Source of the DNA: UBA7672 sp030824255
GTDB lineage: Bacteria > Pseudomonadota > Alphaproteobacteria > Caulobacterales > Hyphomonadaceae
Reading direction: 5' to 3'
Length of the DNA stretch: 64,000 nucleotides
Assembly: GCA_942493305.1 (NCBI GenBank)
Contig: OW818686.1
Location: 62,001 to 126,000, forward strand
Shown: piece after piece, positions 17,684-26,259 of the stretch
Layout: each line of letters opens with the position of its first letter
How positions within the stretch are numbered: the stretch's first letter is position 1
Made by a program: the position numbers and the translations under genes
The notes under the pieces: model-generated
What the model saw: the letters and a program-made list of their open reading frames with translations, nothing else
Told to the model about the DNA's origin: nothing
Database searches by the model: none

Positions 17684-18748
17684 TCAGCTGAGTTCGAACG
17701 GCTCGAGACCCGCCAGGCGCAACGCCTTTGCGCGCTCTGCCGGCTGGCGCGGCTTCACGCCCTTCATCGCTTCCGCGACATGACGGATGTGATCCGGCGT
17801 CGTGCCGCAGCAGCCGCCGAGGATATTGACGAGGCCTTCCTTCGCCCACTGTTCGACAGAGTGCGCCGTCTCGTGGGGCTGCTCGTCATACTGGCCCATT
17901 TCGTTGGGCAGGCCGGCATTGGGGTAGGCCGCGACCAGCGTATCCGCGACGCGCGACATCTCGGCGATGAAGGGGCGCATCAGGTCTGCGCCAAGCGCGC
18001 AGTTGAAGCCGACGGCGAAGGGCTTGGCGTGTCTCACGGAGTTCCAGAATGCTTCCGTCGTCTGGCCGGAGAGCGTGCGGCCCGAGCGGTCGGTGATCGT
18101 GCCGGAGATCCAGATCGGCAGGTGTTCGAGGCCTTCGGCTTCGAGGTCCATGATCGCCTTGATGGCGGCCTTGCAATTCAGAGTGTCTGTGATCGTCTCG
18201 ATCAGGTAGAGATCGCAGCCGCCTTCGTTCAGCGCTTTCACCTGCTCGCGATAGGCTTGGTAGACCTCGTCGAAATCGACGAGCCGCGCGCCGGGATCGT
18301 TCACGTCTGACGACATGGACAGCATCTTGTTGAGCGGCCCCATCGAGCCGGCAAGAAAGCGCGGCTGGTTCGGCTCCTTCGCTGTGAAGGCATCTGCCAC
18401 CTCGCGGCCGATGCGGGCGCCCTCATAGTTGATGTCCCAGACGGCCTTCGCGTCGAGCTTGTAGTCGTCCTGCGCGATGGTGGTGGCGGAGAAGGTGTTC
18501 GTCTCCGAGATGTCGGCGCCGGCCTCGAAATACATGGTGTGGAGTTTCGCCACGAGATCCGGCCGGGTGAGGCACAGGATGTCGTTGTTACCCTTCATCT
18601 GCCCGGCATGGGTGGCGAAGCGGTCGCCGCGATAGTCGGCTTCGGTGAGGCCCATCTTCTGGAACATCACGCCCCACGATCCATCGAGGATCAGGATGCG
18701 CTCCTTGGCGCTCTGCTTCAGCTTCGCGATGCGTTCCGCACGGGTCAT
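17684..18748 (-). CDS. metH: Methionine synthase, N-terminal homocysteine S-methyltransferase protein
   Basis: A 354-residue TIM-barrel protein equal to the first module of MetH, which binds homocysteine through a zinc thiolate. Zinc ligands C250 (VGFNCALGA) and C313-C314 (GGCCGTTPDHI) are all present, and the barrel start (ILILDGSWGVMFQ) is intact. It ends cleanly after the barrel; the rest of the enzyme is encoded separately at 14447-17074. Split metH is known in Caulobacter and relatives, so this is not a truncation. The ATG overlaps the stop of metF by four bases (ATGA), which points to translational coupling. Confidence 0.95.
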   Translation of the reverse strand: MTRAERIAKLKQSAKERILILDGSWGVMFQKMGLTEADYRGDRFATHAGQMKGNNDILCLTRPDLVAKLHTMYFEAGADISETNTFSATTIAQDDYKLDAKAVWDINYEGARIGREVADAFTAKEPNQPRFLAGSMGPLNKMLSMSSDVNDPGARLVDFDEVYQAYREQVKALNEGGCDLYLIETITDTLNCKAAIKAIMDLEAEGLEHLPIWISGTITDRSGRTLSGQTTEAFWNSVRHAKPFAVGFNCALGADLMRPFIAEMSRVADTLVAAYPNAGLPNEMGQYDEQPHETAHSVEQWAKEGLVNILGGCCGTTPDHIRHVAEAMKGVKPRQPAERAKALRLAGLEPFELS

Positions 18749-19617
18749 TGCTGGACCTCTTTGGCTTCGGGCTTGATGCCGAGCAGGCGGCAGGTGGAGA
18801 GAGACAGCCCTGCCCGGTTCATCGTGTAGAAATGGAAATGGTCAACGCCCTGCTCCGCAAGGCGCTGGCAGAGATCGGCGGCGACATGGGCGGTTACAAG
18901 GTCGCGCGTCTCGGGATCGTTATCGAGCCCTTCATAGAGCGAAGCAATGCGCGCCGGGATCGCCGTGTTGCAGAGGTCGGCCATGCGCTGCAGGCCCTTG
19001 AAGTTCGACTGCAGCATGATGCCAGGCACGATCGGCTGGGTGATGCCGGCGGCGCGCGCCTTGTCCATGAACTTGAAGTACACGTCGGGGTAGAAGAAGA
19101 ATTGCGTGATCGCCCGCGTGGCGCCGGAATCGAATTTGCGCTTCAGGTTGTCGACCTCGGACGACAGGGACGATGCGTCGGGGTGAACTTCCGGATAGCA
19201 GCCGACCGAGATGTCGAAGTCAGCGATCTTGCGCGCGCCTTCAATCAGGTCGTTTGCATAGGCATAGCCGCCCGGATGCGGCTCATAACGCGTGCCGATG
19301 CCCGCCGTGGGGTCGCCGCGCAACGCCACGACCCGCTTCACGCCAGCGTCCCAATAGTCCTTCAGCACCTGGTCGATCTCGTCTTTCGTTGCGGCGACGC
19401 AGGTGATGTGACCGGCAGGATTGAGCTTTGTCTCTTCCGCCATCTTCTTGACGATGCCGTGCGTACGCTCGCGCGTCGAGCCGCCCGCGCCATACGTCAC
19501 CGAGACATAGGATGGATTCAGCGGCTCAAGCCGCTTCACGGAATCCCAGAGCTTCGCCTCCATGTCGGCGTTCTTCGGCGGGAAGAATTCAAACGAAACC
19601 GTTGGCGTCCTGCTCAT
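18745..19617 (-). CDS. metF: 5,10-methylenetetrahydrofolate reductase
   Basis: A 290-residue flavoprotein that reduces 5,10-methylene-THF to 5-methyl-THF, the methyl donor used by the MetH proteins encoded downstream. Family signatures are clear: SFEFFPPK near the N-terminus, YVSVTYGAGGS with the folate-contact residues, VVALRGDPT, and GCYPEVHPD. The length is normal for bacterial MetF. The frame is open to 19758, but the upstream part lies inside sahR in another frame; the ATG at 19617 overlaps the sahR stop as ATGA. Its own stop overlaps the metH(N) start in the same way, so three genes are chained by four-base overlaps. Confidence 0.95.
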   Translation of the reverse strand: MSRTPTVSFEFFPPKNADMEAKLWDSVKRLEPLNPSYVSVTYGAGGSTRERTHGIVKKMAEETKLNPAGHITCVAATKDEIDQVLKDYWDAGVKRVVALRGDPTAGIGTRYEPHPGGYAYANDLIEGARKIADFDISVGCYPEVHPDASSLSSEVDNLKRKFDSGATRAITQFFFYPDVYFKFMDKARAAGITQPIVPGIMLQSNFKGLQRMADLCNTAIPARIASLYEGLDNDPETRDLVTAHVAADLCQRLAEQGVDHFHFYTMNRAGLSLSTCRLLGIKPEAKEVQQ

Positions 19618-20606
19618 GCCGCAGACCTCTTTGCGCTGGCGCCCTGCGCCGTCTTCTGGCTGTCGGCGGACCAGACCAGAACCGAAATCCCCTTCTCGCC
19701 ATCGGGCGAGCCGAATGTCTTTGCTTCCCGCGCCGCAAGCCCGGCCTTGTCGGCCCAACGCACCAGATCCTGCTCGCTGACGCCCAGATGGCGATGCGCG
19801 TGGTCGGTGCGAAGGCGCTCAAGCGTGTGGGGCGCAAACTCCACCACCACCAAGCGTCCACCCGGCTTCAGCACGCGCGCCGCCTCGTTCAGCGCGCGCG
19901 CGGGATCATCGAGGAAGTGCAGTACCTGGTGGATGATGACGAGGTTCGCCGAGTTGTCGGGATACGGGGATGCGGTGGCGTCGCCATGCCGAACGGAGGC
20001 ATTGGCCGCGCCCGCTTCCTGCAGCTTGGTGCGCGCCACGGTGAGCATTTGATGCGACAGGTCTATGCCTTCGACGCGCTTTGCCTTGCTGGCGAACAGC
20101 GCCAGCATCCGTCCGGTGCCTGTCCCGAAATCGACCACCAGTTCGAACGGTCCCGGCCCTGCGGCGCCCAGGACGGCCTTCTCGATTTCGTCTTCGGCGT
20201 AGTGCAGCGTCCTCAGCCGATCCCAGTCATCGGCGACCCGCGAGAAGTACGCCCCGGCGGCGGCAGACCGTTCGCCTTTGACGTCGCTGAGCCGTTCAAA
20301 GTCCCTGCGCGTTTCGGGGTCGATCGGATCGATCGCCGCGTTCAGCGAATCGACCATGGCTCGCGCCTGCCCTTCCGTCGGCAGGCGGTAGAAAACCCAG
20401 GCGCCCTCTGGAAGACGCTCGACCAGCCCTGCACCCGTGAGAAATTTCAAATGACGCGACAGACGCGGCTGACTCTGGTTCAACACCTGCGCGAGCTCGC
20501 CCACAGACAGCTCGCCATGCGCCAGAAGCGCGAGAATCCGTGCACGGGTGATCTCCCCCGCCGCACGGAGCTGCGTCACCAGATGGGCGAGGCTCACGAC
20601 TTCCAT
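19614..20606 (-). CDS. sahR: SahR-type regulator: ArsR HTH fused to a SAM-methyltransferase-like sensor
   Basis: A ~330-residue fusion. Residues 1-~85 form an ArsR-type winged helix (ITRARILALLAHGELSVGELA, recognition helix NQSQPRLSRHLKFL). Residues ~110-330 form a class I methyltransferase fold with SAM-binding motif I (VVDFGTGTGRM, 157-167) and LVIIHQVLHFLDDP. This architecture next to metF/metH is that of SahR, a repressor of SAM-cycle genes released by S-adenosylhomocysteine. I start it at the ATG at 20606, which places the HTH at the N-terminus; in-frame alternatives are 20651 and a GTG at 20597. No Shine-Dalgarno precedes 20606, and the palindromic operator overlaps it. It heads the met operon. 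Confidence 0.9.
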   Translation of the reverse strand: MEVVSLAHLVTQLRAAGEITRARILALLAHGELSVGELAQVLNQSQPRLSRHLKFLTGAGLVERLPEGAWVFYRLPTEGQARAMVDSLNAAIDPIDPETRRDFERLSDVKGERSAAAGAYFSRVADDWDRLRTLHYAEDEIEKAVLGAAGPGPFELVVDFGTGTGRMLALFASKAKRVEGIDLSHQMLTVARTKLQEAGAANASVRHGDATASPYPDNSANLVIIHQVLHFLDDPARALNEAARVLKPGGRLVVVEFAPHTLERLRTDHAHRHLGVSEQDLVRWADKAGLAAREAKTFGSPDGEKGISVLVWSADSQKTAQGASAKRSAA

Positions 20607-20633
20607 ATAACGATATAAACATATCCTTATATG
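20604..20633. promoter_or_regulatory. Palindromic operator (probable SahR site) overlapping the sahR start
   Basis: A 30-bp inverted repeat with outer arms CATATAA (20604-20610) and TTATATG (20627-20633) and inner GATAT/ATATC (20612-20616 and 20621-20625). Twelve of fifteen base pairs match. It is very AT-rich in a GC-rich region, and its left arm contains the complement of the sahR ATG. It is the only strong palindrome upstream of the met operon, so autorepression by SahR is the natural reading. Confidence 0.8.
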
Positions 20634-20770
20634 AATCTCAAGCTCTGCCATGCTCTCGCCATGGCCCGAGTTATGCTCCGAAAGCCACAAGTTGGGATTC
20701 TCAAGTCAACGGGCGTTGACTTGCGCGCCCTACGTACACATATCGCCGTCGACGCTGGGAGCGCCTGATA

Positions 20771-21514
20771 ATGAGAACGAGATTGGCCATCCTGCCGGGC
20801 GCCGCAACCGCTCTGGCCGCGCTAGCCCTGACCGGCTGTATAACGGCCGGTTCGGACCCGCAGGACCCGTATGAGGATTTCAACCGCCAGATGTTCGCCT
20901 TCAACGAAGGCCTGGACAAGGCGGTCATCGAACCGGTCGCGCACGGCTATCGCGCGGTGACGAACGAACCTGTGCGCGAAGGCGTCGGCAATTTCTCCAG
21001 CAATCTCGGCGAACCGCTGACCTTCGTGAACCATGTGCTTCAAGGGAAAATCCCAGACGCCGGCGCCACCTTCGGCCGCTTCGTTATCAATACCACCGTT
21101 GGCATCGCGGGCATCTTCGACCCCGCCTCCAGCATGGGCATCCAGCGCACGAAGGAAGACTTCGGCCAGACGCTCGGCACTTGGGGCGTCGACTCCGGCC
21201 CCTTCCTGGTGTTGCCCTTCGTTGGCCCGACTAACCCGCGCGATCTGACCGGCATTGGCGGCGATGTTGTGCTCAACCCGCTCAACTATCCGCAATTCGA
21301 GAACGACGACGCCATCCGCGCCGGTACGTTCGCGCTGTGGGGCATCGATGCCCGCGAGGGGTCGATCGAGGCGATCGACGAGCTCCGGAACCAGGTGGAC
21401 CCCTATACGACACTCAGGCGTTTATATGGCCGTACAAGGGCTTCCGACATCGGGATTCCCTACAAGGAGCCGAATGACGCCCCAGAACTGTCCGAAGACG
21501 AACTAGACTTCTGA
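20771..21514 (+). CDS. mlaA: MlaA (VacJ) outer-membrane lipoprotein
   Basis: A 247-residue lipoprotein of the Mla system, which removes misplaced phospholipids from the outer leaflet of the outer membrane. The signal peptide ends in the lipobox LTGC with C23 as the lipid-bearing residue. The mature part shows family hallmarks: DPYEDFNRQMFAFNE, a long amphipathic middle with RFVINTTVGIAGIFDPAS, EDFGQTLGTWGV and GPFLVLPFVGPTNPRD. The length is normal. mlaC follows 24 bp downstream, so the two are cotranscribed; the ABC transporter genes mlaFED are not in the window. Confidence 0.95.
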   Translation: MRTRLAILPGAATALAALALTGCITAGSDPQDPYEDFNRQMFAFNEGLDKAVIEPVAHGYRAVTNEPVREGVGNFSSNLGEPLTFVNHVLQGKIPDAGATFGRFVINTTVGIAGIFDPASSMGIQRTKEDFGQTLGTWGVDSGPFLVLPFVGPTNPRDLTGIGGDVVLNPLNYPQFENDDAIRAGTFALWGIDAREGSIEAIDELRNQVDPYTTLRRLYGRTRASDIGIPYKEPNDAPELSEDELDF

Positions 21515-21538
21515 TCGTGATAAAACGTGGAGGCCATC

Positions 21539-22195
21539 ATGAAATATAAAAGCGCCCTCGCTGCTGCTGCTCTGCTTGTTGCCGCCTCCCCGGCAGCCTT
21601 CGCAGACAAGAAATCCGAGGCTTATGTGCAGACGAACGCCAGTAGCGTTCTTTCGGTGCTGAACGACAAATCTCTCGGCGCCGAGGCGCGTGAGAAGAAG
21701 TTCGGCGAGTACATGAACCAGTTCGCGCACATGCCGTCGATCGCGCGCCGCGTGCTTGGCGTGAACGCTCGCGGCCTGTCGGACGCCGAGTTCAATCGGT
21801 ATTACAAGATTTTCGAGACCTATGCGCTCGAAGTCTACCAGGTCCACTTCGACCAGTTCCGCGGCGCGGGGCTGCGTGTCACCGGTTCGAAGGACGACAG
21901 CCCTCAGCGCTCGACGGTCGAGTCCGTCATCAAGAGCTCGCAGACCGGCAAGGACACGAAGATCTACTGGGATGTGCTGCTCTCCAACGACGGCAAGTCG
22001 TACCGCGTTCGCGACGTGGGCATCGAGCTTGGCGGCTCCGTCCTCTGGCTGGCCCAGGAACAGCAGGCCCAGTTCGTGAACTATCTCGACCGCAACAATG
22101 GCGATATCGACAAGCTGATCACCCGCATCAATGTCCTTCTGGCGGACATGGAAGCTCGCAAGAAGGATGGCCGCGGCTCTGCCTACAAGGGCTGA
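21539..22195 (+). CDS. mlaC: MlaC periplasmic phospholipid-binding protein
   Basis: A 218-residue exported protein of the MlaC/Ttg2D family, which shuttles phospholipid across the periplasm between MlaA and the inner-membrane MlaFEDB transporter. It has a clean signal peptide (MKYKSALAAAALLVAASPAAFA, in two pieces, then DKKSEAY). The body shows the family's FNRYYKIFETYALEVY helix and the IYWDVLLSNDGKSYRVRDVGIE strands that line the lipid pocket. I chose 21539 because GGAGG lies seven bases upstream; a start at 21527 would place the hydrophobic segment slightly later. Coupled to mlaA. Confidence 0.93.
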   Translation: MKYKSALAAAALLVAASPAAFADKKSEAYVQTNASSVLSVLNDKSLGAEAREKKFGEYMNQFAHMPSIARRVLGVNARGLSDAEFNRYYKIFETYALEVYQVHFDQFRGAGLRVTGSKDDSPQRSTVESVIKSSQTGKDTKIYWDVLLSNDGKSYRVRDVGIELGGSVLWLAQEQQAQFVNYLDRNNGDIDKLITRINVLLADMEARKKDGRGSAYKG

Positions 22196-22315
22196 GCGAG
22201 CCCCGCACACATTCCATTTCAACACTTTGAGCTGCCGGATACTCGACAGTTTCCGGCCGCTTTGTTATGGTGACTCTCAATCCGGGCAAAAGCTCCGGAG
22301 CAAGGGAGAGACCTC

Positions 22316-22603
22316 ATGATACGCAGCCTTATGGCGGCCGTGGCGTTTGCCGCCGCGTTGACCCCCGCCGCCCTGGCCCAGGACGCGCCGAAGTTTTCGG
22401 TAAAGACCTCGACCATCGGCCAGATCCTCGACCACCCCGAAGCCAAGGCTGCCTTCACGAAGGTGCTTCCGGAGGTTGCCGCCAACGACCAGATCGAGTC
22501 GGCGCGCGACATGACCTTCGATGACGTTAAGGGTTATGCGCCGGAATACTTCCCCGATGCCAAGTTGGCGGAACTCGACGCCGAACTGGCAAAAATCAAG
22601 TAA
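22316..22603 (+). CDS. Small secreted protein, unknown function
   Basis: A 95-residue protein with a signal peptide ending in ALA-QD (residues 1-21). The mature 74 residues are helical and acidic-amphipathic (IGQILDHPEAKAAFTKVLPEV; YAPEYFPDAKLAELDAELAKIK in pieces). A GGGAGAG ribosome-binding site lies about 8 nt before the ATG. The mature part resembles small periplasmic domains found in sphingomonad and hyphomonad genomes as hypothetical proteins, sometimes fused to hydrolases, but I cannot name a family. It stands 120 bp after mlaC and may be separate. Confidence 0.75.
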   Translation: MIRSLMAAVAFAAALTPAALAQDAPKFSVKTSTIGQILDHPEAKAAFTKVLPEVAANDQIESARDMTFDDVKGYAPEYFPDAKLAELDAELAKIK

Positions 22604-22749
22604 TTCGAAACCATACTTAATCTGGGGCGGGACAGCGTTCATTCACTGTGCCGCCCATTGTCTTTTCTGCTGATTCTTCTGCGACATTGAGACTTGCGGG
22701 GGAACGCTGGACCAGCTGGGGCGTCTACCTCGCAGCTATGGAAACCCCA

Positions 22750-22932
22750 ATGACGCAATCAGAGTACAACCAGCAACGCCCCACAATCCTGCGCTTCACG
22801 CGCACGATGGCCGCTCCGCTGCGTCAACAGTTCAAGGTCGACGTCGACGATTCAGACGCCGAGTTCACCCAGTTGCTTGAGCAGGCAGAGCGTCGCCTGC
22901 AGAAGAAGAGCAAAGCCCAAGGCGCCTCCTAG
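22750..22932 (+). CDS. Small hypothetical protein
   Basis: A 60-residue protein (MTQSEYNQQRPTILRFTR...) with a charged helical C-terminus (FTQLLEQAERRLQKKSKAQ). No signal peptide or membrane helix is present. In-frame starts exist at 22648 (GTG), 22738 and 22750; only 22750 has a purine-rich GGAAA upstream at a sensible distance. Its stop codon shares CTAG with the stop of the convergent MFS gene, which suggests that the frame is real rather than random. Function unknown. Confidence 0.5.
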   Translation: MTQSEYNQQRPTILRFTRTMAAPLRQQFKVDVDDSDAEFTQLLEQAERRLQKKSKAQGAS

Positions 22933-24305
22933 TCGCTGACCTTGGGCGGCGGCAGCCTGCGGCGCGGTTCGTCGACCTTCCAGATCGTCACCACCAGCGC
23001 CACAGTCATCGTCGAAATCGCCGCCCAGAACGCCAGCTCGTACCCTGCAAGCAGAACCAGCCCAGCCCCCAGCAATGGAGCCAGTGCGCCAGCGGCGCCT
23101 TCTGCGGTGTTGGAGAGGGCCATGCGCATCGGCACGTCATGCGGATGCCCGTATTCGAGCACGATGTTCGACGTCGACATATTGAAGCCTGACTGCCCAG
23201 CCCCGATCAGGAAGAAGGCGAGCGCAAACGTCTCCATCGAATTCGACATCATCAGCGCGGCGATGCCGGAGATGTTGATTGCCGTCGAGATAACGAATGT
23301 GGAGCGGAAGCCCTGCCGGTCGGCGAGATAGCCCCACACCAGGTTGGTGATCGTGTCTGCGCCCATATAGGCAAATGACAGCACAGCCAGCGTTGCGCCG
23401 AACGCGGCCGGATCAGCAATCGCGTCGATGCCCAGCACGTACGCGGCATACAGAAAGAAGAAGGGCTGGCCGATGCGCGAGCCCATCACCAGCGTGCGCG
23501 CCAGCATGAACCACGCAAACCCCTTGTCCTCGCGTATCAGCGCGGGGAAATCCTTTACCCGTTCGCGCAACGACTTCCGCGCACGCACTGTCGGTGGTTC
23601 AGGCTCGCGCATGAGCACCTGAAGCGCTGTGAGCCCCAGACTCGTCAGCACGAAGGCGACAAAGAATGTTGTCGCATAGCCATTGCCCCAGACGTGGTTG
23701 GCCACCAGCCACGAGCCTGCGAAGTAGGACAGCAGCGCTGCAATGAAGCCGCCCGTGAGGTTGCGCCAAGCCTGCAGCCGGCCGCGCAGCCTTATCGGGA
23801 TCACCTTCGCCAAGAGCAACTGGAACGCCACGCGCTGCGGCCCCTGAAAGAAGCCGAGCAGGAAAAGAAACAGAAGCGCAAACGCCAGCGCCGGCGGCCC
23901 TGCCATGAACCAGCCGGAGATCGCCAGTCCGAGAATCTGCACGCGCATCAGCAAGCCCAAGGTCACCGATACCGGAAGGATGCGCTTGCGATGCTCGATC
24001 TGCGCAGCGCCGATGATCGGCGACACGATCTGGCCGAGTTGCTGGAGGCTGGTGCCGATGCCAACCCAGAAGTCTGATCCCGAAATCGAATACAGGTAGG
24101 CGGGAACGAAGGTTGGCGTGTTGACCAGCCGGAACCCGGTCATGCCCAGCATGCCGTGCACATAGTGGCCGGCATAGTTCCGCTTCAGATTGTCCTCGAC
24201 GAACTGGTCGTAGGCAGCGTCCGCCTCGACAACTGCCGAGGCGCCACGCACCACCGGCTTGGCTTGGGGTGTATCGTCCAAGGCGCTTGCCCTTCCCACA
24301 GGCAA
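22929..24305 (-). CDS. Major facilitator superfamily transporter
   Basis: A 458-residue inner-membrane protein with about 12 hydrophobic helices and two six-helix halves split by a charged cytosolic loop near residues 230-260 (REPEPPTVRARKSLRERVKD). The loop between helices 2 and 3 carries the degenerate MFS motif around IEHRKRILP, and the second half has GYLADRQGFR. A ~45-residue acidic N-terminal extension precedes the first helix. No substrate can be assigned: neighbours are small hypotheticals and a PQQ-type dehydrogenase. Its stop overlaps the convergent small gene at CTAG. Confidence 0.88.
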   Translation of the reverse strand: MPVGRASALDDTPQAKPVVRGASAVVEADAAYDQFVEDNLKRNYAGHYVHGMLGMTGFRLVNTPTFVPAYLYSISGSDFWVGIGTSLQQLGQIVSPIIGAAQIEHRKRILPVSVTLGLLMRVQILGLAISGWFMAGPPALAFALLFLFLLGFFQGPQRVAFQLLLAKVIPIRLRGRLQAWRNLTGGFIAALLSYFAGSWLVANHVWGNGYATTFFVAFVLTSLGLTALQVLMREPEPPTVRARKSLRERVKDFPALIREDKGFAWFMLARTLVMGSRIGQPFFFLYAAYVLGIDAIADPAAFGATLAVLSFAYMGADTITNLVWGYLADRQGFRSTFVISTAINISGIAALMMSNSMETFALAFFLIGAGQSGFNMSTSNIVLEYGHPHDVPMRMALSNTAEGAAGALAPLLGAGLVLLAGYELAFWAAISTMTVALVVTIWKVDEPRRRLPPPKVSD

Positions 24306-24420
24306 GCCCCCGCACGTGCAGGGTTATGCCGCTGCCCTTCTATTCCTGCAGTGGCCCCACTTGAAGTGCGGCGCGATGCAGCGTCCATAGGCGAAAATCA
24401 TGTTCGACGGGAAACGCTGT

Positions 24421-25665
24421 ATGAAACGCCTGCTCACCGCACTTGCGGCTGCGACTATTCTGGCCACGCCAGCCCTCGCGCAGATCGCGCCGAAGCCGAC
24501 ACCGGAACAGCTGGCCAAGACCTACGAGGAAGACGAGCTGTCGCTTGAGCGCTGTGGCGTGCCGCGCAATGCGGGCGACGATTACCGTCCTGCGCCGCTC
24601 TCCCCGGACCAGACGCGCGCCCCGCGCCTGCCAGCCTCGACAAACTTCACGCAGGAAGTTGTAGCCTCCGGCCTGCCGAATGCCTGGGCGCTCGCCTTCC
24701 TGCCTTCCGGCAACTTCCTCGTCACCATTCGTGGCGAAGGCCTTCGCACTGTCTCCGCAGACGGCAAGACGTCGACGCCGATCACAGGCACGCCGGCGAT
24801 CAAGAACGCCATCCGTCTGTTCGGCATGCATGACGTGATCCTCGATCGCGATTTCGCGAAGAACCGCACAATCTACCTCGCCTACGTCACGACGCCCGAG
24901 GGCAAGCCGATGACGGGCTCCATCGTCAGCGCGAAACTCTCCGCCGACGAAAAATCGCTCACCGATTATAAAGTGCTGAAGGAAGGCCCCGGCATGGTGC
25001 CGCGCCGTATCCTGCAGGCTGCTGACGGCACGCTGATGATCCACACCGCCGATATCATCACGCCCTACGCCAGCGCCCAGTCGCTGAAGAGCCCGAACGG
25101 CAAGATGCTGCGCATCAACACCGATGGTTCGATCCCGAAGGACAATCCTTACGTCGCCACGGCCGATGCCGATCCGTCGGTCTACGCGGTCGGCTTCCGC
25201 GATCCGCAGAGCATGGCCTACAACCCGGCCGGCGAACTCTGGACGATCGAGAACGAGCCGCGCGGCGGGGACGAGCTGAACATCATACAGGCCAAGAAGA
25301 ACTACGGCTTCCCGGTGATCTCCTACGGCCGCGACAATGACGGCAAGCTGCTCAACAATGGCCTGACCAAACAGGATGGTCTGGAACAGCCCGTCTATTT
25401 CTGGACACCCTCTGTCGCGATCTCCGGCATGGAGTTCTACTCGGGCGACAAATTCCCCGGCTGGAAGGGCGACATCTTCGCTGGCGGCCTTTCGGGCATG
25501 CAGTTGCTCCGCCTCAAAATGGAGAATGGCCGCGTTGTTGGCGAAGAGAAACTGCTGCGTGACCAGTGCAAGCGCATCCGCGACGTGCGGCAGGGGCCCG
25601 ATGGCCTGCTGTATATTCTGACGGATGATGCGAATGGCGAGATCTGGAAGCTTTCGCCGAAATAG
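24421..25665 (+). CDS. PQQ-type sugar dehydrogenase (glucose/sorbosone family)
   Basis: A 414-residue periplasmic six-bladed propeller of the soluble glucose/L-sorbosone dehydrogenase family (YliI/Asd type), which oxidises aldoses or related alcohols with pyrroloquinoline quinone. A signal peptide ends in ALA-QIAPKP. The family's landmarks follow: NAWALAFLPSGNFLVT in the first blade, GMHDVILDRDF with the conserved HD, and GFRDPQSMAYNPAGELWTIENEPRGGDELN with the Arg and Glu that contact the cofactor and substrate. The ATG at 24421 follows GGGAAA. No pqq synthesis gene is in the window, so the apoenzyme may use imported PQQ. Confidence 0.85.
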   Translation: MKRLLTALAAATILATPALAQIAPKPTPEQLAKTYEEDELSLERCGVPRNAGDDYRPAPLSPDQTRAPRLPASTNFTQEVVASGLPNAWALAFLPSGNFLVTIRGEGLRTVSADGKTSTPITGTPAIKNAIRLFGMHDVILDRDFAKNRTIYLAYVTTPEGKPMTGSIVSAKLSADEKSLTDYKVLKEGPGMVPRRILQAADGTLMIHTADIITPYASAQSLKSPNGKMLRINTDGSIPKDNPYVATADADPSVYAVGFRDPQSMAYNPAGELWTIENEPRGGDELNIIQAKKNYGFPVISYGRDNDGKLLNNGLTKQDGLEQPVYFWTPSVAISGMEFYSGDKFPGWKGDIFAGGLSGMQLLRLKMENGRVVGEEKLLRDQCKRIRDVRQGPDGLLYILTDDANGEIWKLSPK

Positions 25666-25748
25666 CGCCTGGATAGCTCGCCCTCTTCCCGAGACGCCGT
25701 CACGCGGCCAATCGGGATGAGGGCCAGTTCGGGCTGGCTCGAACAATC

Positions 25749-26189
25749 TTACGCGGTTTCCAGGCCTAGCGCCTTCCGCATGGCTTCGATGGTGGCGTCG
25801 AACGCCAGCATCGTTGAAGCGTGGCGTGGCGGATAATCCTTCACAGGCGCGAGGTGGCGCAGCTCCCAGAACACGCCTTCGGGCGGCTCGGCGCCGTCTT
25901 TCAGCATGGCGCGCATGGCGTCGCGCACGGCTTCCATTTCCGCCAGCGAGCGGCCGACAGCATGGCGTGCGAGGATCGATGTAGCCGCCTGCCCCAGCGC
26001 GCAGGCCTTGGGATCAACGGCGATCTCGGCGATCCGTCCCTCGGCGTCGAGCTTCACATCGACATTCACGGTCGATCCGCAGACGCGCGAGACCTTGAGG
26101 GAGGAGCCTTGCGGATCAGCGAGCTGGCCGACATGCGGGATGTCCGCTGCCAGCTCCAGAACGCGATTGTGGTAAAGGTCACCGAACAT
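25749..26189 (-). CDS. Iron-sulfur cluster scaffold-like protein (NifU-N/SufU type) lacking the third Cys
   Basis: A 146-residue member of the IscU/NifU-N fold. Two of the three cluster ligands are present: C37 (RVCGST) and C63 (KACALGQAA). Where IscU has the third in H-C-S, this protein reads H123-A124-S125 (PPRHASTMLAF). The first motif also lacks the Asp of CGD. It is therefore unlikely to hold a [2Fe-2S] cluster in the standard way, although such versions are common in alphaproteobacteria and annotated as scaffold proteins. There is no sufS/iscS nearby. Alone on the minus strand between the sugar dehydrogenase and the DUF1543 gene. Confidence 0.85.
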   Translation of the reverse strand: MFGDLYHNRVLELAADIPHVGQLADPQGSSLKVSRVCGSTVNVDVKLDAEGRIAEIAVDPKACALGQAATSILARHAVGRSLAEMEAVRDAMRAMLKDGAEPPEGVFWELRHLAPVKDYPPRHASTMLAFDATIEAMRKALGLETA

Positions 26190-26259
26190 GTCGTTTAGAT
26201 CGGCTTGATCGGGCTCCGGATCAAGGCCTGAAAGCCCCGCCTTGGCGGCTTACGGCGTC

